From: Burkholderiales bacterium
GTDB taxonomy: Bacteria; Pseudomonadota; Gammaproteobacteria; Burkholderiales; Usitatibacteraceae
Length of the DNA: 13,494 nt
Reading direction: 5' to 3'
Assembly (NCBI GenBank): GCA_017880705.1
Contig: JADGRS010000036.1
Coordinates: 1 to 13,494, forward strand
Position 1 is the stretch's first letter. Every line of letters begins with the position of its first letter. Of this stretch, positions 1 to 8,722 are shown in pieces. The position numbers and the translations under genes are program-made. Below the pieces are notes generated by a model, which was given only the letters and a program-made list of their open reading frames with translations, had not been told where the DNA came from and did not search any database.

Positions 1-494
1 CCGTATCGCGACGCGAGCGTCTTCAGCAGGCGGAATTCCACGGGGGTGAGGTCGAGGAGCGCGCCATCGAGCAGGGCCTCGTAGCGCGACTCGTCGAGCG
101 TGAGCCCGGCCACCTTTTCCTCGCGACCGCGCGCGCCGCGGCGCAGCACCGCCTTCACCCGCGCCACCACTTCGCGCGGGCTGTAGGGCTTGCAGATATA
201 GTCGTCGGCGCCGAGCTCGAGCCCCACGAGCCGGTCCACTTCCTCGACGAGCGCCGTCACCATCACGATGGGAATGTCGGCGAACGCGCGCACCGCCTTG
301 AACACCTCGAGGCCGCCCAGGCCGGGGAGCATCAGATCGAGGAGGATGAGGTCGGGAGGGTTTCGCTGGACGGCGGCGACGACGTCGCGCCCGTCGTCGA
401 CGCACTCGGTCTCGTATCCGGACGCCCTCAGGTAGTCGTCGAGGAGCTTCGCGAGCTTCGGCTCGTCCTCGACGATAAGCACGCGCGCATTCAC
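1..494 (-). CDS. baeR: BaeR-type response regulator (3' end cut off by window)
   Basis: OmpR/PhoB-class two-component regulator, the partner of the kinase just upstream. The visible 164 residues contain a receiver domain (about 4-118) with acidic pocket E9/D10, phospho-acceptor D53 in LLDLMLPG, T80 and K102 in [15 protein letters not shown], then the start of the winged-helix DNA-binding domain ([15 protein letters not shown], 146-160). [15 protein letters not shown] and IPIVMVTA closely resemble what I recall of E. coli BaeR, which controls the envelope-stress and drug-efflux regulon. The rest of the C-terminal domain lies outside the window. I chose the GTG at 494: it keeps the conserved [10 protein letters not shown] frame and overlaps the kinase stop codon (GTGA), which suggests translational coupling. 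The ATG at 490 is in the wrong frame. Target genes cannot be seen here. Confidence 0.9.
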   Translation of the reverse strand, partial: MNARVLIVEDEPKLAKLLDDYLRASGYETECVDDGRDVVAAVQRNPPDLILLDLMLPGLGGLEVFKAVRAFADIPIVMVTALVEEVDRLVGLELGADDYICKPYSPREVVARVKAVLRRGARGREEKVAGLTLDESRYEALLDGALLDLTPVEFRLLKTLASRY

Positions 495-1921
495 GCCGCG
501 TCCCCGACGGCAAGTGGCAGGCGCAGCACGATGCGAAGGCCGCCCAGCTCGGAGTCGCGCGCTTCGACCGAGCCGCCATGCGCCTCCGCGATGCTGCGGC
601 AGATCGCGAGCCCGAGGCCCGAGCCGCCGCGGCCGCGGTTGCGCGAGCTGTCGACGCGGAAGAGGCGCTCGAAAAGGCGCGGCAGCGCGTCGGGGGGAAC
701 GCCGGGCTTCGAATCCTCCCAGTCGATCACCGCCTGGTTGGCTTCGCGGCGCATCGACACCCGCAGCGCGCCGCCGGGATCCGTGTAGCGCAGCGAATTC
801 TCGACGAGGTTGCCGAGAAGCTGCGCGAGACGCTCCTCGTCGCCGCGCACCGGCATCGCGCCCGACGGCAGGCGCAGCTCGATCGCCAGCGCGCGATCGA
901 TGAAGCGCGGCTGCGCGATCCGCACCGCGTCGCGCACGATGCCCCCGAGGTCGGCGGGCTTGAAGTGATAGGCGAGGCCGCCCACGTCGGCGAGCGAAAG
1001 GTCGTGGATGTCGTTCACCAGTTTCGCGAGGAGGCCCACCTCCGCCTGGAGCGACTGGATCCTCTCGCGCGAGATCGGGCGCACGCCGTCCTCGAGCGCT
1101 TCCAGCTCGCCCTTCAGCACCGCGAGCGGCGTGCGCAGCTCGTGGGAGACGTCGGCCATGAAGTTGCGCCGCGACACCTCGTGCTTCTCGAGCGCGTTGC
1201 CGAGGCGGTTGAAGTCGTCGACGAGGCGGCCCAGCTCGTCGTTGGACGTCGGGGTCACGCGGGTCGCGTACTCGCCGTCGGCGAGCCTGCGGGTGGCCAT
1301 CGCCAGGCGCTTCACCGGCGCGATCAACCCTCGCGAAAGGAACCACGCGACCACCGCGGCGAGCGCCATCGCGGCGAGCGCCACGCTCGCGCTCGCGCGC
1401 CATTGCTGTTGCTGGAAGCGATGGTCGACGAAATCGAACGCCGTCTGCTGGATGGGCGCGGCGAGCCACCCGACCACGACCCCGTTCGACTGGATCGGGC
1501 GGCGATCGAGCTGCGATGCGGGATCGGCGTCGCCGACGATCACCTTCTGCGCGGCATCGAACACCACTGCGCGCGGCGGTCGCGGCTCGCGCGGCGCGCG
1601 GCGAATGGCGCTGTTCGGGTCGTTGCGGTCGGGAGGCGGCCCCTGCGGGACCGGGCCGTATCGGCGCTCGGAACGCACCGCGCGATTCATCTCGAGCCAC
1701 ATCGCGTCGTTGTCCCTGAGGAAGTCCCAGCCCTGCTTCTCGCGGTAGGCGTCGCCGAGCGCTGCCGCGAGGCGGGCGAGGCGCTGCGCCTCGCGCTCCT
1801 GGACGTAGGCCTCGAAGCCGGAGTTGAAGGTCGCCCGTACGCCGAGCCCCACGGCGAACGCGGTGATGACGTTCGTCACGAGGAAGGCGATGAACAGCTT
1901 CGAGGTGATGCCGAGGGACAC
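491..1921 (-). CDS. baeS: BaeS-type sensor histidine kinase
   Basis: Inner-membrane sensor kinase of 476 residues; E. coli BaeS is about the same size. Order of parts: TM1 about 8-29; periplasmic sensor region 30-174 with a Pro/Arg-rich stretch (88-116); TM2 about 176-196; HAMP 197-250; dimerisation helix with phospho-acceptor H260 in the H-box [20 protein letters not shown]; ATPase domain with N-box NLVENSLRY (371-379), [13 protein letters not shown] (417-429) and G-box GGSGLGLAI (432-440). The D-box position reads WEDSKPGVP rather than DxGxG; BaeS proteins typically carry this DSxPGV variant, which supports the name. The start is GTG at 1921 with no clear Shine-Dalgarno site. It is the first gene of a kinase-regulator operon. 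Neither MdtABC nor Spy genes are next to it in this window, so what it controls is not shown. Confidence 0.9.
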   Translation of the reverse strand: MSLGITSKLFIAFLVTNVITAFAVGLGVRATFNSGFEAYVQEREAQRLARLAAALGDAYREKQGWDFLRDNDAMWLEMNRAVRSERRYGPVPQGPPPDRNDPNSAIRRAPREPRPPRAVVFDAAQKVIVGDADPASQLDRRPIQSNGVVVGWLAAPIQQTAFDFVDHRFQQQQWRASASVALAAMALAAVVAWFLSRGLIAPVKRLAMATRRLADGEYATRVTPTSNDELGRLVDDFNRLGNALEKHEVSRRNFMADVSHELRTPLAVLKGELEALEDGVRPISRERIQSLQAEVGLLAKLVNDIHDLSLADVGGLAYHFKPADLGGIVRDAVRIAQPRFIDRALAIELRLPSGAMPVRGDEERLAQLLGNLVENSLRYTDPGGALRVSMRREANQAVIDWEDSKPGVPPDALPRLFERLFRVDSSRNRGRGGSGLGLAICRSIAEAHGGSVEARDSELGGLRIVLRLPLAVGDAA

Positions 1922-2073
1922 CGGAAATAGTTACGGCTGATGAAAAGAGAGGCCCATTTTCGTGCATCGGGCGCGAATGGGGCAACGCAAATCTCGGCGG
2001 AGCGTCGCAATCTCCAGAATCCCTTCACATTTGGATACAAATCGCGGCAATCCGCGAATCAGTTTTCACGAAC
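1922..2073. promoter_or_regulatory. Divergent intergenic region with a small inverted repeat
   Basis: These 152 bases separate the kinase gene from the plus-strand glycosyltransferase-like gene and should hold both promoters. A perfect 6-bp inverted repeat with a 4-base loop (TCGCGG-CAAT-CCGCGA, 2042-2057) lies 16 bases before the plus-strand ATG and could be an operator or mRNA hairpin. The stretch is less GC-rich than the flanking genes. I see no convincing -35/-10 pair and no clear BaeR box. Confidence 0.35.
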
Positions 2074-3132
2074 ATGAAGCGTAGGGTGGCGGTCGACGAT
2101 ATCGACATGGCGCACGTTCCTCACATCCGCTTCGTCCTCGATCCGCGCGCCGTCGCGTGGCCCGACCTCGAAGACCTCGACGAGAGCGACATCGAGCGCG
2201 AGCCGCGGCGCTTCGTCGGCGGGCGCAACTCGTGGATCGCGCAATCGTTCCTGCGCCTGCGCGGGTCGATCGAGGCCCGCGGATGGCGCGCGAGCGCGGG
2301 ACCGGATTTCATGCCCGGCACCATCAGCATCGTCCACCGCGACGACATGAACCGCTTCGCGAGCGACGGTCACGCGAGCTACCTCCTGGTGGTGCGCGCC
2401 GACCGCGCGCCCGTGGCCGCGTGCGACCTCGCCATCGCGCAGAACGCGTTGAGCCTTTCCAGAAACGAGCGCTTCGTTCCGCTCTGGCCGCAGCCGGGGC
2501 TGGTGCCGCGCGACGCCTCCCGTGGAGCGCGCGTCGAGCGCATCGCCTATCACGGGCGAACGGGCACGGCGCCGGCATGGTTTCGCGATCGCGAATTCCA
2601 TCGCAGCCTCGCCCGGCGTGGAATCGAGTTCGCCGTGCGCGATGCGGGTTGGGAGCTCTACCGCGACGTCGACGTCGCGCTCGCGGTGCGCGAGGAGCTG
2701 CCGGGCGTGCTCGCGACCAAGCCCGCGACCAAGATCTACAACGGCTGGCTGTCGCGGGTCGCGGTGCTCGCATCTCCCGAGCCCGCCTATCGCGAGCTGC
2801 GCCGCGCGCCCCTCGATTTCCTCGAGGTGAACGACGCGCGCGATCTTCTCCAGGCGGTGGACCTGCTGCGCGCGAATCCCCGGCTCTATGAAGCGATGGT
2901 CGCCAACGGCTGGAGGAGAAGCCTCGAATTCAATGTCGAGGCGACGCGCGCGCGGTGGCTCGCGCTGCTCGACTCGGAAGTGGTGCCCGCTTTCCTGCGC
3001 TCGGGTTCCAGGCTCGCGTCGCGCCATTCGTGGTTCATCGGCGCGATGCTGCGCCAGAAGATCGCGAGTCGCGTGCACCGCTCGCGTCTCGCCTACCAGC
3101 ACATCGCCGGCCTTCGCGCCGCGGTGACCTGA
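2074..3132 (+). CDS. Glycosyltransferase-like protein of unknown function
   Basis: A 352-residue soluble protein with no signal peptide or membrane helix. The region 153-245 resembles the C-terminal half of a GT-B glycosyltransferase: a strand-turn start (VERIAYHGR), then DVDVALAVR, then KPATKIYNGWLSRVAVLASPEPAYRELR. In related proteins this last segment is the nucleotide-sugar-binding part ('KPxTKxxNAW...GPExAxRE'). The helical end (255-300) also fits. The N-terminal half shows no motif I recognise. It stands alone, with no polysaccharide or LPS genes nearby, so the acceptor is unknown. The start at 2074 is uncertain: an in-frame ATG at 2107 gives MAHVPHIRFVLDPR, a more natural N-terminus, and neither start has a good Shine-Dalgarno site. 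The fold assignment rests on motif resemblance only. Confidence 0.6.
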   Translation: MKRRVAVDDIDMAHVPHIRFVLDPRAVAWPDLEDLDESDIEREPRRFVGGRNSWIAQSFLRLRGSIEARGWRASAGPDFMPGTISIVHRDDMNRFASDGHASYLLVVRADRAPVAACDLAIAQNALSLSRNERFVPLWPQPGLVPRDASRGARVERIAYHGRTGTAPAWFRDREFHRSLARRGIEFAVRDAGWELYRDVDVALAVREELPGVLATKPATKIYNGWLSRVAVLASPEPAYRELRRAPLDFLEVNDARDLLQAVDLLRANPRLYEAMVANGWRRSLEFNVEATRARWLALLDSEVVPAFLRSGSRLASRHSWFIGAMLRQKIASRVHRSRLAYQHIAGLRAAVT

Positions 3133-3137
3133 GGGCT

Positions 3138-5009
<1,872 letters not shown>

Positions 5010-5012
5010 GGT

Positions 5013-5018
5013 GATAGT
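5013..5018 (+). promoter_or_regulatory. Possible -10 element of a near-leaderless FUSC transcript
   Basis: The short gap between the two divergent starts contains GTGATAGTCT followed by TCATCGCC and the ATG at 5028. GATAGT sits about 10 bases before the start codon, so transcription would begin at or close to the ATG. The only Shine-Dalgarno-like run (GGAGCAGGGG, about 4997-5006) is too far upstream to serve the ATG. This is an inference from spacing alone. Confidence 0.3.
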
Positions 5019-5027
5019 CTCATCGCC

Positions 5028-6149
5028 ATGGAAAGCGGCGTTGAACGGACGAAGCATAACGCGCACCTCGCGGCGGCGCTGCGGTGGTCCACCCGCGCCG
5101 AGGTTGATTGGGCGCAGATGGCCGCCGCGAGCCTCGGCATGGCGGGGCCGATCGTCGCCGGAATCGCCGCGGGCCACGTCGAGTCCGGCTTCGCGGCCTC
5201 CATCGGCGGCCTCATGCTGGGCGGAGTCGGATCGTGCGCCAGCGCGCGCGAGCAGTTGCGCGAAATTGCACTGGCGATCGCGCCCGCCATCGCGGCGATT
5301 GTCGCGGCCGCGGGCCTCGCGGGCCACGGATTCGGGAGCGCGATCGTGCTGCTGCTCGTAGGCGCCGCCTGCCTTCTCGGCGGGCTCGATCGCCGCGCCG
5401 CCGTCGCCGCGAAGCGTTTCTCGCTATTTGTTTTCGTCCTTGCTGCAGCGATGGCGGGCGCATCGATGCAGCCGTGGAGAGTTGCGCTGCTGGCCGCGCT
5501 GGGCATCGGTTGGTGCGCGATCATGAGCGTCGCGTGCGGCGCCTTCGCGAGAATGAAGAAATCGCCGGCGGCCGATGCTCCTTCCACCCGCTACACGATG
5601 GCGCAGCGATTCGCGCGTTGGCGGCGGTCCTTGCGCGGGCTGGCGGGTTGGCAGTACGCGCTGCGCATTTCGCTTTGCCTCGCGGCCGCGGCGATGCTGC
5701 GCTCGCTTTGGCCGGCCCATCACCTCCATTGGGTCGCGATCACCGTCGTGCTGCTCACGGAGCGGAAGGTGGACGCGTCGCCGGTAAAGATCACCCAGCG
5801 CGGGGCCGGCACTCTCGCGGGCGTGATCGCCGCCGGCCTGCTCGCCGAATGGAACGTGGGTGTATGGACCATCGCGGCGGCCGTGGCCGTGCTCGCGGGG
5901 CTGCGGCCGCTGCTTCGCGCCCGCAACTACCTCGCCTACACCGCGGTGACGACACCGCTCATCCTCGTGCTCCTCGATGCGGGCGAGTCGCAAGGGCCGG
6001 GCATTCTCGTCGATCGACTGGTCGCGACGCTCGCGGGCGCGGCGCTGGTGGTCGCGGCCAATGCGCTCTTCCGCGTTTCGTCTCGGGAGAGGCCATCGGT
6101 GGTAGTCTCTTCGCAGCCTTCGCCACCAGGGGAGTCGGATGCGTCCTGA
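5028..6149 (+). CDS. FUSC-family inner-membrane protein
   Basis: A 373-residue polytopic membrane protein with roughly ten to twelve hydrophobic segments in two blocks (about 31-172 and 208-346), separated by a basic cytoplasmic stretch (about 174-206). The second block carries the FUSC/aromatic-acid-exporter signature: WVAITVVLLTERKVDASPVKITQRGAGTLAGVIAAGL (236-271), then a basic loop RPLLRARNYLAY (293-304). Family members include parts of fusaric acid and p-hydroxybenzoic acid efflux systems and YccS-like proteins of unknown substrate. No membrane-fusion or outer-membrane partner is seen, so a tripartite pump cannot be claimed. The frame is open far upstream, but that part is antisense to uup; the ATG at 5028 is the sensible start. 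The divergent uup start is only 18 bases away. Confidence 0.82.
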   Translation: MESGVERTKHNAHLAAALRWSTRAEVDWAQMAAASLGMAGPIVAGIAAGHVESGFAASIGGLMLGGVGSCASAREQLREIALAIAPAIAAIVAAAGLAGHGFGSAIVLLLVGAACLLGGLDRRAAVAAKRFSLFVFVLAAAMAGASMQPWRVALLAALGIGWCAIMSVACGAFARMKKSPAADAPSTRYTMAQRFARWRRSLRGLAGWQYALRISLCLAAAAMLRSLWPAHHLHWVAITVVLLTERKVDASPVKITQRGAGTLAGVIAAGLLAEWNVGVWTIAAAVAVLAGLRPLLRARNYLAYTAVTTPLILVLLDAGESQGPGILVDRLVATLAGAALVVAANALFRVSSRERPSVVVSSQPSPPGESDAS

Positions 6150-6213
6150 AGGCACGACGAGGTATCCCGCAGCCGCGCGCCCTGCCTATTCCACGCTTGG
6201 ACTAGGCGCTTAG
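6139..6213 (+). other. 24-codon ORF with a good ribosome-binding site at the FUSC 3' end
   Basis: AGGGGAG (6128-6134) stands 4 bases before an ATG that opens a 24-codon frame ending in TAG, overlapping the last codons of the FUSC gene. The peptide is Ala/Pro/Arg-rich with no recognised motif. About 25 bases upstream, GGTAGTCTCTTCGC resembles the segment before the FUSC start. It may be a true leader peptide, or the surviving start of a decayed gene that once preceded the broken regulator downstream. Nothing shows that it is translated. Confidence 0.25.
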
Positions 6214-6268
6214 GCCTATGGATCGCCGCCCGCGCTCGCACCATGATCGTGCTTCGACGGGAGGGCCG

Positions 6269-6541
6269 ATGAACGTCCTGCTGGTGGACGACCATCCGCT
6301 GTTCCGCGAGGGCCTGCGATCGCTGCTCGAGCGGATGGAAGTGAAGGCGCGCTTCGCGACGACCCCGGTGGTGATCGTCTCGGCGAGCTACGAGGCGAGC
6401 CACGTGAAGCAGGCGATCGATCGCGGCGCGCGGCCGCGGTTTCCTGATCGAACCGCGCAGACCCTCCCCTTGATGTGAATCAATCTCGCGAGCCCGTTGA
6501 CCGATACGCTGCGATGGACGAGTAACTTGGCAAGGCGGCGA
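6269..6541 (+). pseudogene. Decayed LuxR/NarL-type response regulator
   Basis: The ATG at 6269 has a good ribosome-binding site (GGGAGG, 6260-6265) and begins a typical receiver, MNVLLVDDHPLFREGLRSLLERM. The sequence then jumps to TPVVIVSASYEASHVKQAIDRGA, so the middle of the receiver with the phospho-acceptor aspartate is missing. The next part, which should read like RGFLIxKSAQTLPLM, is frameshifted (RPRFPDR) but recovers at TAQTLPLM and stops at 6478. In the same frame, 6497-6541 encodes LTDTLRWTSNLARRR. This looks like a shrunken LuxR-type helix-turn-helix (pattern LTxRQxxxLRWxxxGxSNKEIARRL). It is best explained as a NarL-family regulator reduced by several deletions. The remaining peptide could not be phosphorylated normally and has no intact DNA-binding domain. 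Confidence 0.7.
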
Positions 6542-6544
6542 ACG

Positions 6545-7297
6545 ATGAATTGCAGCGTCTATGCGGGGCGTGAGATGGCGCGTGCGCGCGCCTTCGAATC
6601 CATCTGGGACCATGAGCTCGAGGATGTTTTTGCCGACGTGGCTCGATACTACGATCGGGCGAACATCTTCGCCACCCTCGGGCTGCTGAACAACCTGCGC
6701 GGGCGATTCCTCTCCACCGTCGCGGTCAAGCCGAACGACAAGGTTCTCGACGTATGCGCCGGGACGAATGTCATCGGCATCGGCCTGCTCCAGCGGGAGC
6801 CGACCCTGCGGGTCCAGGCGATCGACCGCAGCCGCGCCATGCAGGAAGTCGGAGGGGCGGCGGCGAGGAGCCAGGGCCTGCACATCGAGTCTGCGATCGA
6901 CGACGTGCATCGCCTTCCGTTCCCGGACAATTCCTTCGACGTCGTGACGCTGCAATGGGCAACGCGGCACCTGCGCGTGATCGAGGTGTTCTCCGAGATC
7001 CAGCGGGTCCTCAAGCCCGGCGGCCATTTCTATCACTGCGACATGCTGCGGCCCGCGAACAAGTTCATCGAGAACGCGTATTGCCTCTACCTCACGGCGT
7101 GCACCTGGGCGGTGTCCCGCGCATTCCGCAGCCAGGCGGCGGCGCTGCGATGCCGGCGCTACTTCACCGACGCGATCCGCATGTTCTATTCAACCGAAGA
7201 GCTGTCGCACCTGCTGGGCGAGCTCGGCTATGCGGATGTTGCCGGGAAATCCGTCCTGTTCGGGACCGTGGCTTTTCACAGGGCGCGCAAGGCGTAG
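6545..7297 (+). CDS. UbiE/COQ5-like SAM-dependent methyltransferase
   Basis: A 250-residue class I methyltransferase resembling UbiE. It has an N-terminal YYDRANIFATLGLLNNLR (35-52), motif I KVLDVCAGTNVIGIGLL (66-82), acidic ribose-binding position AID (92-94), LPFPDNSFDVVTLQWATRHL (124-143) and RVLKPGGHFYHCDMLRP (154-170). Motif I reads CAGTNVIG where UbiE has the GxG-type glycine loop (ACGTGD), and the family's GLRN becomes ATRH. So I would not call it the ubiquinone/menaquinone C-methyltransferase; the substrate is unknown. The start is uncertain: ATG 6545 follows AAGGCGG, ATG 6575 is also in frame, and a TTG at 6497 falls in the pseudogene remnant. It lies directly after that remnant and converges on a small membrane-protein gene. 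Confidence 0.8.
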   Translation: MNCSVYAGREMARARAFESIWDHELEDVFADVARYYDRANIFATLGLLNNLRGRFLSTVAVKPNDKVLDVCAGTNVIGIGLLQREPTLRVQAIDRSRAMQEVGGAAARSQGLHIESAIDDVHRLPFPDNSFDVVTLQWATRHLRVIEVFSEIQRVLKPGGHFYHCDMLRPANKFIENAYCLYLTACTWAVSRAFRSQAAALRCRRYFTDAIRMFYSTEELSHLLGELGYADVAGKSVLFGTVAFHRARKA

Positions 7298-7315
7298 CGC
7301 GGCCATCCGGGGCCT

Positions 7316-7504
7316 TCAGCTGCCTGGCAGGCGATTGCCGCGAGTTCTCGCGGCGAAGGCTATCAGCACCAGGGCCAGGGCATTCAGCTGGGTGGTCCAT
7401 CTCGGCGCGCCCATCCCGAACAATGCAAAAAGCGACACCAAGCTGCAGAGGATCGCGGCGATCGCGAGCCCATCGCCGATCCAACGCTTCCCTTGTGAAG
7501 TCAT
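7316..7504 (-). CDS. Small membrane protein, 62 residues, unknown function
   Basis: The frame is open upstream, but the ATG at 7504 has a strong ribosome-binding site (GAGGAGG 5 bases before it) and gives a sensible protein: a short basic N-terminus (MTSQGKRWIG), one hydrophobic helix (about 11-31, GLAIAAILCSLVSLFALFGMG), a short WTT turn, a second helix (about 39-53), and a basic tail. I do not recognise a family. It converges on the methyltransferase with 18 bases between stop codons, without a clear terminator. Confidence 0.65.
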   Translation of the reverse strand: MTSQGKRWIGDGLAIAAILCSLVSLFALFGMGAPRWTTQLNALALVLIAFAARTRGNRLPGS

Positions 7505-7650
7505 TGCGGCCTCCTCGAATGTCCGCCCGTGCCTCGGGCGACAGCTGAACATTACGCGACGACCGGAAGAATAGCGCAACAACGGCAATGCCGCGATGTG
7601 TAAGAAATTGTTCGACGGGGCTTGATTGGCCGCCATCGCTTGCCGCGCTC

Positions 7651-7656
7651 TAGAAT
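7651..7656 (+). promoter_or_regulatory. Possible -10 element (TAGAAT) for the cupin gene
   Basis: TAGAAT lies 27 bases before the cupin ATG, a normal place for a -10 box. The upstream candidates fit poorly: TTGATT (7622-7627) has a 23-base spacer and TTGGCC (7626-7631) a 19-base spacer. The 179-base gap before the cupin gene shows nothing else I can support. Confidence 0.3.
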
Positions 7657-7683
7657 GGCACTGCCATCAACCACGAGGTGAAT

Positions 7684-8304
7684 ATGAAAACGACCACTTG
7701 GAGACTCGCGGCGGTTGTGTTTGCTGTCGTCGCGCTGCCTGTTGCCGCGCAGATAAGTCCTACCGATCCGCAGCCGACTTGCACGATGTGCCCAGGCACC
7801 TATATCCCGCTAGCAGAGCTTGATGGCTACACAAAGAAGGCGTTGGCTGAAAGACTCGTGGATCAACAGGTTCGCGACGTAAACATCGGCAAGGCACACA
7901 TCGGAATAGGAATGGTGCATCGCGGGAAGTTGGAAAGGCCTGCGCCGAATTCAGTCGCCGAACACGATCAGGTCAGCGAGGTTTATCACATCATCTCCGG
8001 CTCAGGGACCCTGGTGCTGGGACCGGACATCGCAAACAGACAACGGCGGCCGGCAACGATGCGTACCGTCGTCGAATTCAACGGGCCCGGCAACAATGGA
8101 TCAGAGGTTCGGGATGGCGTTGCGCACGAAATCAAGGCGGGTGATGTCGTTGTCATCCCGGCGGGGACCGGTCACTGGTTTACCAGGATTGAAGACCACA
8201 TCGACTACCTCATGATTCGGATCGACCCTGACAAGGTGACTCCGCTGAAGAGTGAAACCCAGTCCAGGGAATATCTGTCCAAGCCGGCGCCACGAGGCGA
8301 GTAA
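7684..8304 (+). CDS. Exported cupin-domain protein
   Basis: A 206-residue protein with a clear signal peptide (MKTTTWRLAAVVFAVVALPVAAQ, cut likely after A22), so it acts in the periplasm or beyond. After a CTMC cysteine pair (C33, C36) and a linker comes one cupin barrel. Motif 1-like EHDQVSEVYHIISGSG supplies H94, E99 and H102; motif 2 GDVVVIPAGTGHWF (153-166) supplies H164. Together these could bind a metal, as in cupin dioxygenases, isomerases or sensors; the reaction cannot be told. The start ATG at 7684 follows GAGGTG closely; a GTG two codons upstream is part of that site. The gene looks less GC-rich than the flanking core genes, which fits transfer. Its stop is 10 bases from the outer core of an attC-like site. 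Confidence 0.82.
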   Translation: MKTTTWRLAAVVFAVVALPVAAQISPTDPQPTCTMCPGTYIPLAELDGYTKKALAERLVDQQVRDVNIGKAHIGIGMVHRGKLERPAPNSVAEHDQVSEVYHIISGSGTLVLGPDIANRQRRPATMRTVVEFNGPGNNGSEVRDGVAHEIKAGDVVVIPAGTGHWFTRIEDHIDYLMIRIDPDKVTPLKSETQSREYLSKPAPRGE

Positions 8305-8314
8305 CGTGGCCCAT

Positions 8315-8371
8315 GCCTGACGACAGAGTTGAGCGGCCTGCAGCGACGTTCGCTCGAACGCGTTGTCACAC
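8315..8371 (-). repeat. attC-like site with variant GTC/GAC cores
   Basis: Read on the minus strand, this 57-base element has R''-like GTGTGAC, L'' GTTCGAGCG, a short central part, L' CGCTCAAC and R' GTCAGGC. L'' pairs with L' except for one extra C, the kind of unpaired base that marks attC hairpins. The usual GTT/AAC core triplets are replaced by GTC/GAC on both arms, so pairing is kept. The stop codon of the 84-residue membrane-protein gene falls inside R'', as in the site at 11068-11163. It is degenerate relative to consensus, and activity is not shown. Confidence 0.6.
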
Positions 8372-8620
8372 GTCATGTGTATCGGAGTCGCGTTCATGAC
8401 TTTCAGCATCTCCGGCGCTCCCCCCTTCGAGTGATTTGGAAGGTCTTCCCTCAACCGTGTGCGTCATCCACGCGCTAACAGCGGCGATGAGGCCAAGTAT
8501 GGCAAGCACGATTGGAACCGCATAGCCGGAACCGTCCTTCGGGTGGTGCACGAATGCGCCGGCAGCGGTTCCAAGCAAGAAGACGCTTGCAACCGCGAGC
8601 AGGTATTTTGCAGTGCCCAT
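8366..8620 (-). CDS. Small two-helix membrane protein, 84 residues
   Basis: An unrecognised protein: MGTAKYLLAVASVFLLGTAAGAF forms a first hydrophobic helix (about 5-23), HHPKDGSG a short loop, AVPIVLAILGLIAAVSAWM a second helix (34-52), and the tail is polar and acidic (about 57-84, rich in S, E, D, H). The ATG at 8620 has no convincing ribosome-binding site. The TGA lies inside the first core of the attC-like site downstream, which suggests a gene cassette. Homologues were not searched. Confidence 0.6.
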   Translation of the reverse strand: MGTAKYLLAVASVFLLGTAAGAFVHHPKDGSGYAVPIVLAILGLIAAVSAWMTHTVEGRPSKSLEGGSAGDAESHERDSDTHDV

Positions 8621-8623
8621 GAC

Positions 8624-8722
8624 GTTTGACGCTCGAGGTAAGTGGCTGCGGCCACGCTGTGTTGAAGATACCGTGCCAATCCGCCGCGGTCCACTTGCCT
8701 GAAAGGCAGGCCAGCGTCACGT
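8624..8722 (-). repeat. Weak structured site, possibly a third degenerate attC
   Basis: Between two small membrane-protein genes there are nested inverted repeats: TGACGCT (8627-8633) with AGCGTCA (8713-8719), and AAGTGG (8640-8645) with CCACTT (8691-8696). On the minus strand the outer ends read ACGTGAC and GTCAAAC; the latter fits a GTC-RRR-Y version of the R' core. The upstream gene's stop abuts the first core. The GTTGAGCG-type L arms of the other sites are absent, so this remains a suggestion. Confidence 0.3.

Noticed and set aside
578..1930. Long plus-strand open frame opposite the sensor kinase gene (450 codons)
   Set aside because: It is Arg/His/Glu-rich with no domain, and lies antisense to a well-supported histidine kinase; a codon-bias shadow in GC-rich DNA.
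5010..5327. N-terminal extension of Uup by 106 codons
   Set aside because: The extra residues are Arg-rich, absent from the family, and antisense to the FUSC gene.
7320..7335. GCCTGGCAGGC inverted repeat as a terminator for the UbiE-like gene
   Set aside because: Short stem, no T-tract, and inside the coding region of the 62-residue membrane protein.
8101..8454. 117-codon minus-strand frame across the cupin 3' end and the attC-like site
   Set aside because: It is antisense to conserved cupin motif 2 and reads through the attC-like hairpin; no domain seen.
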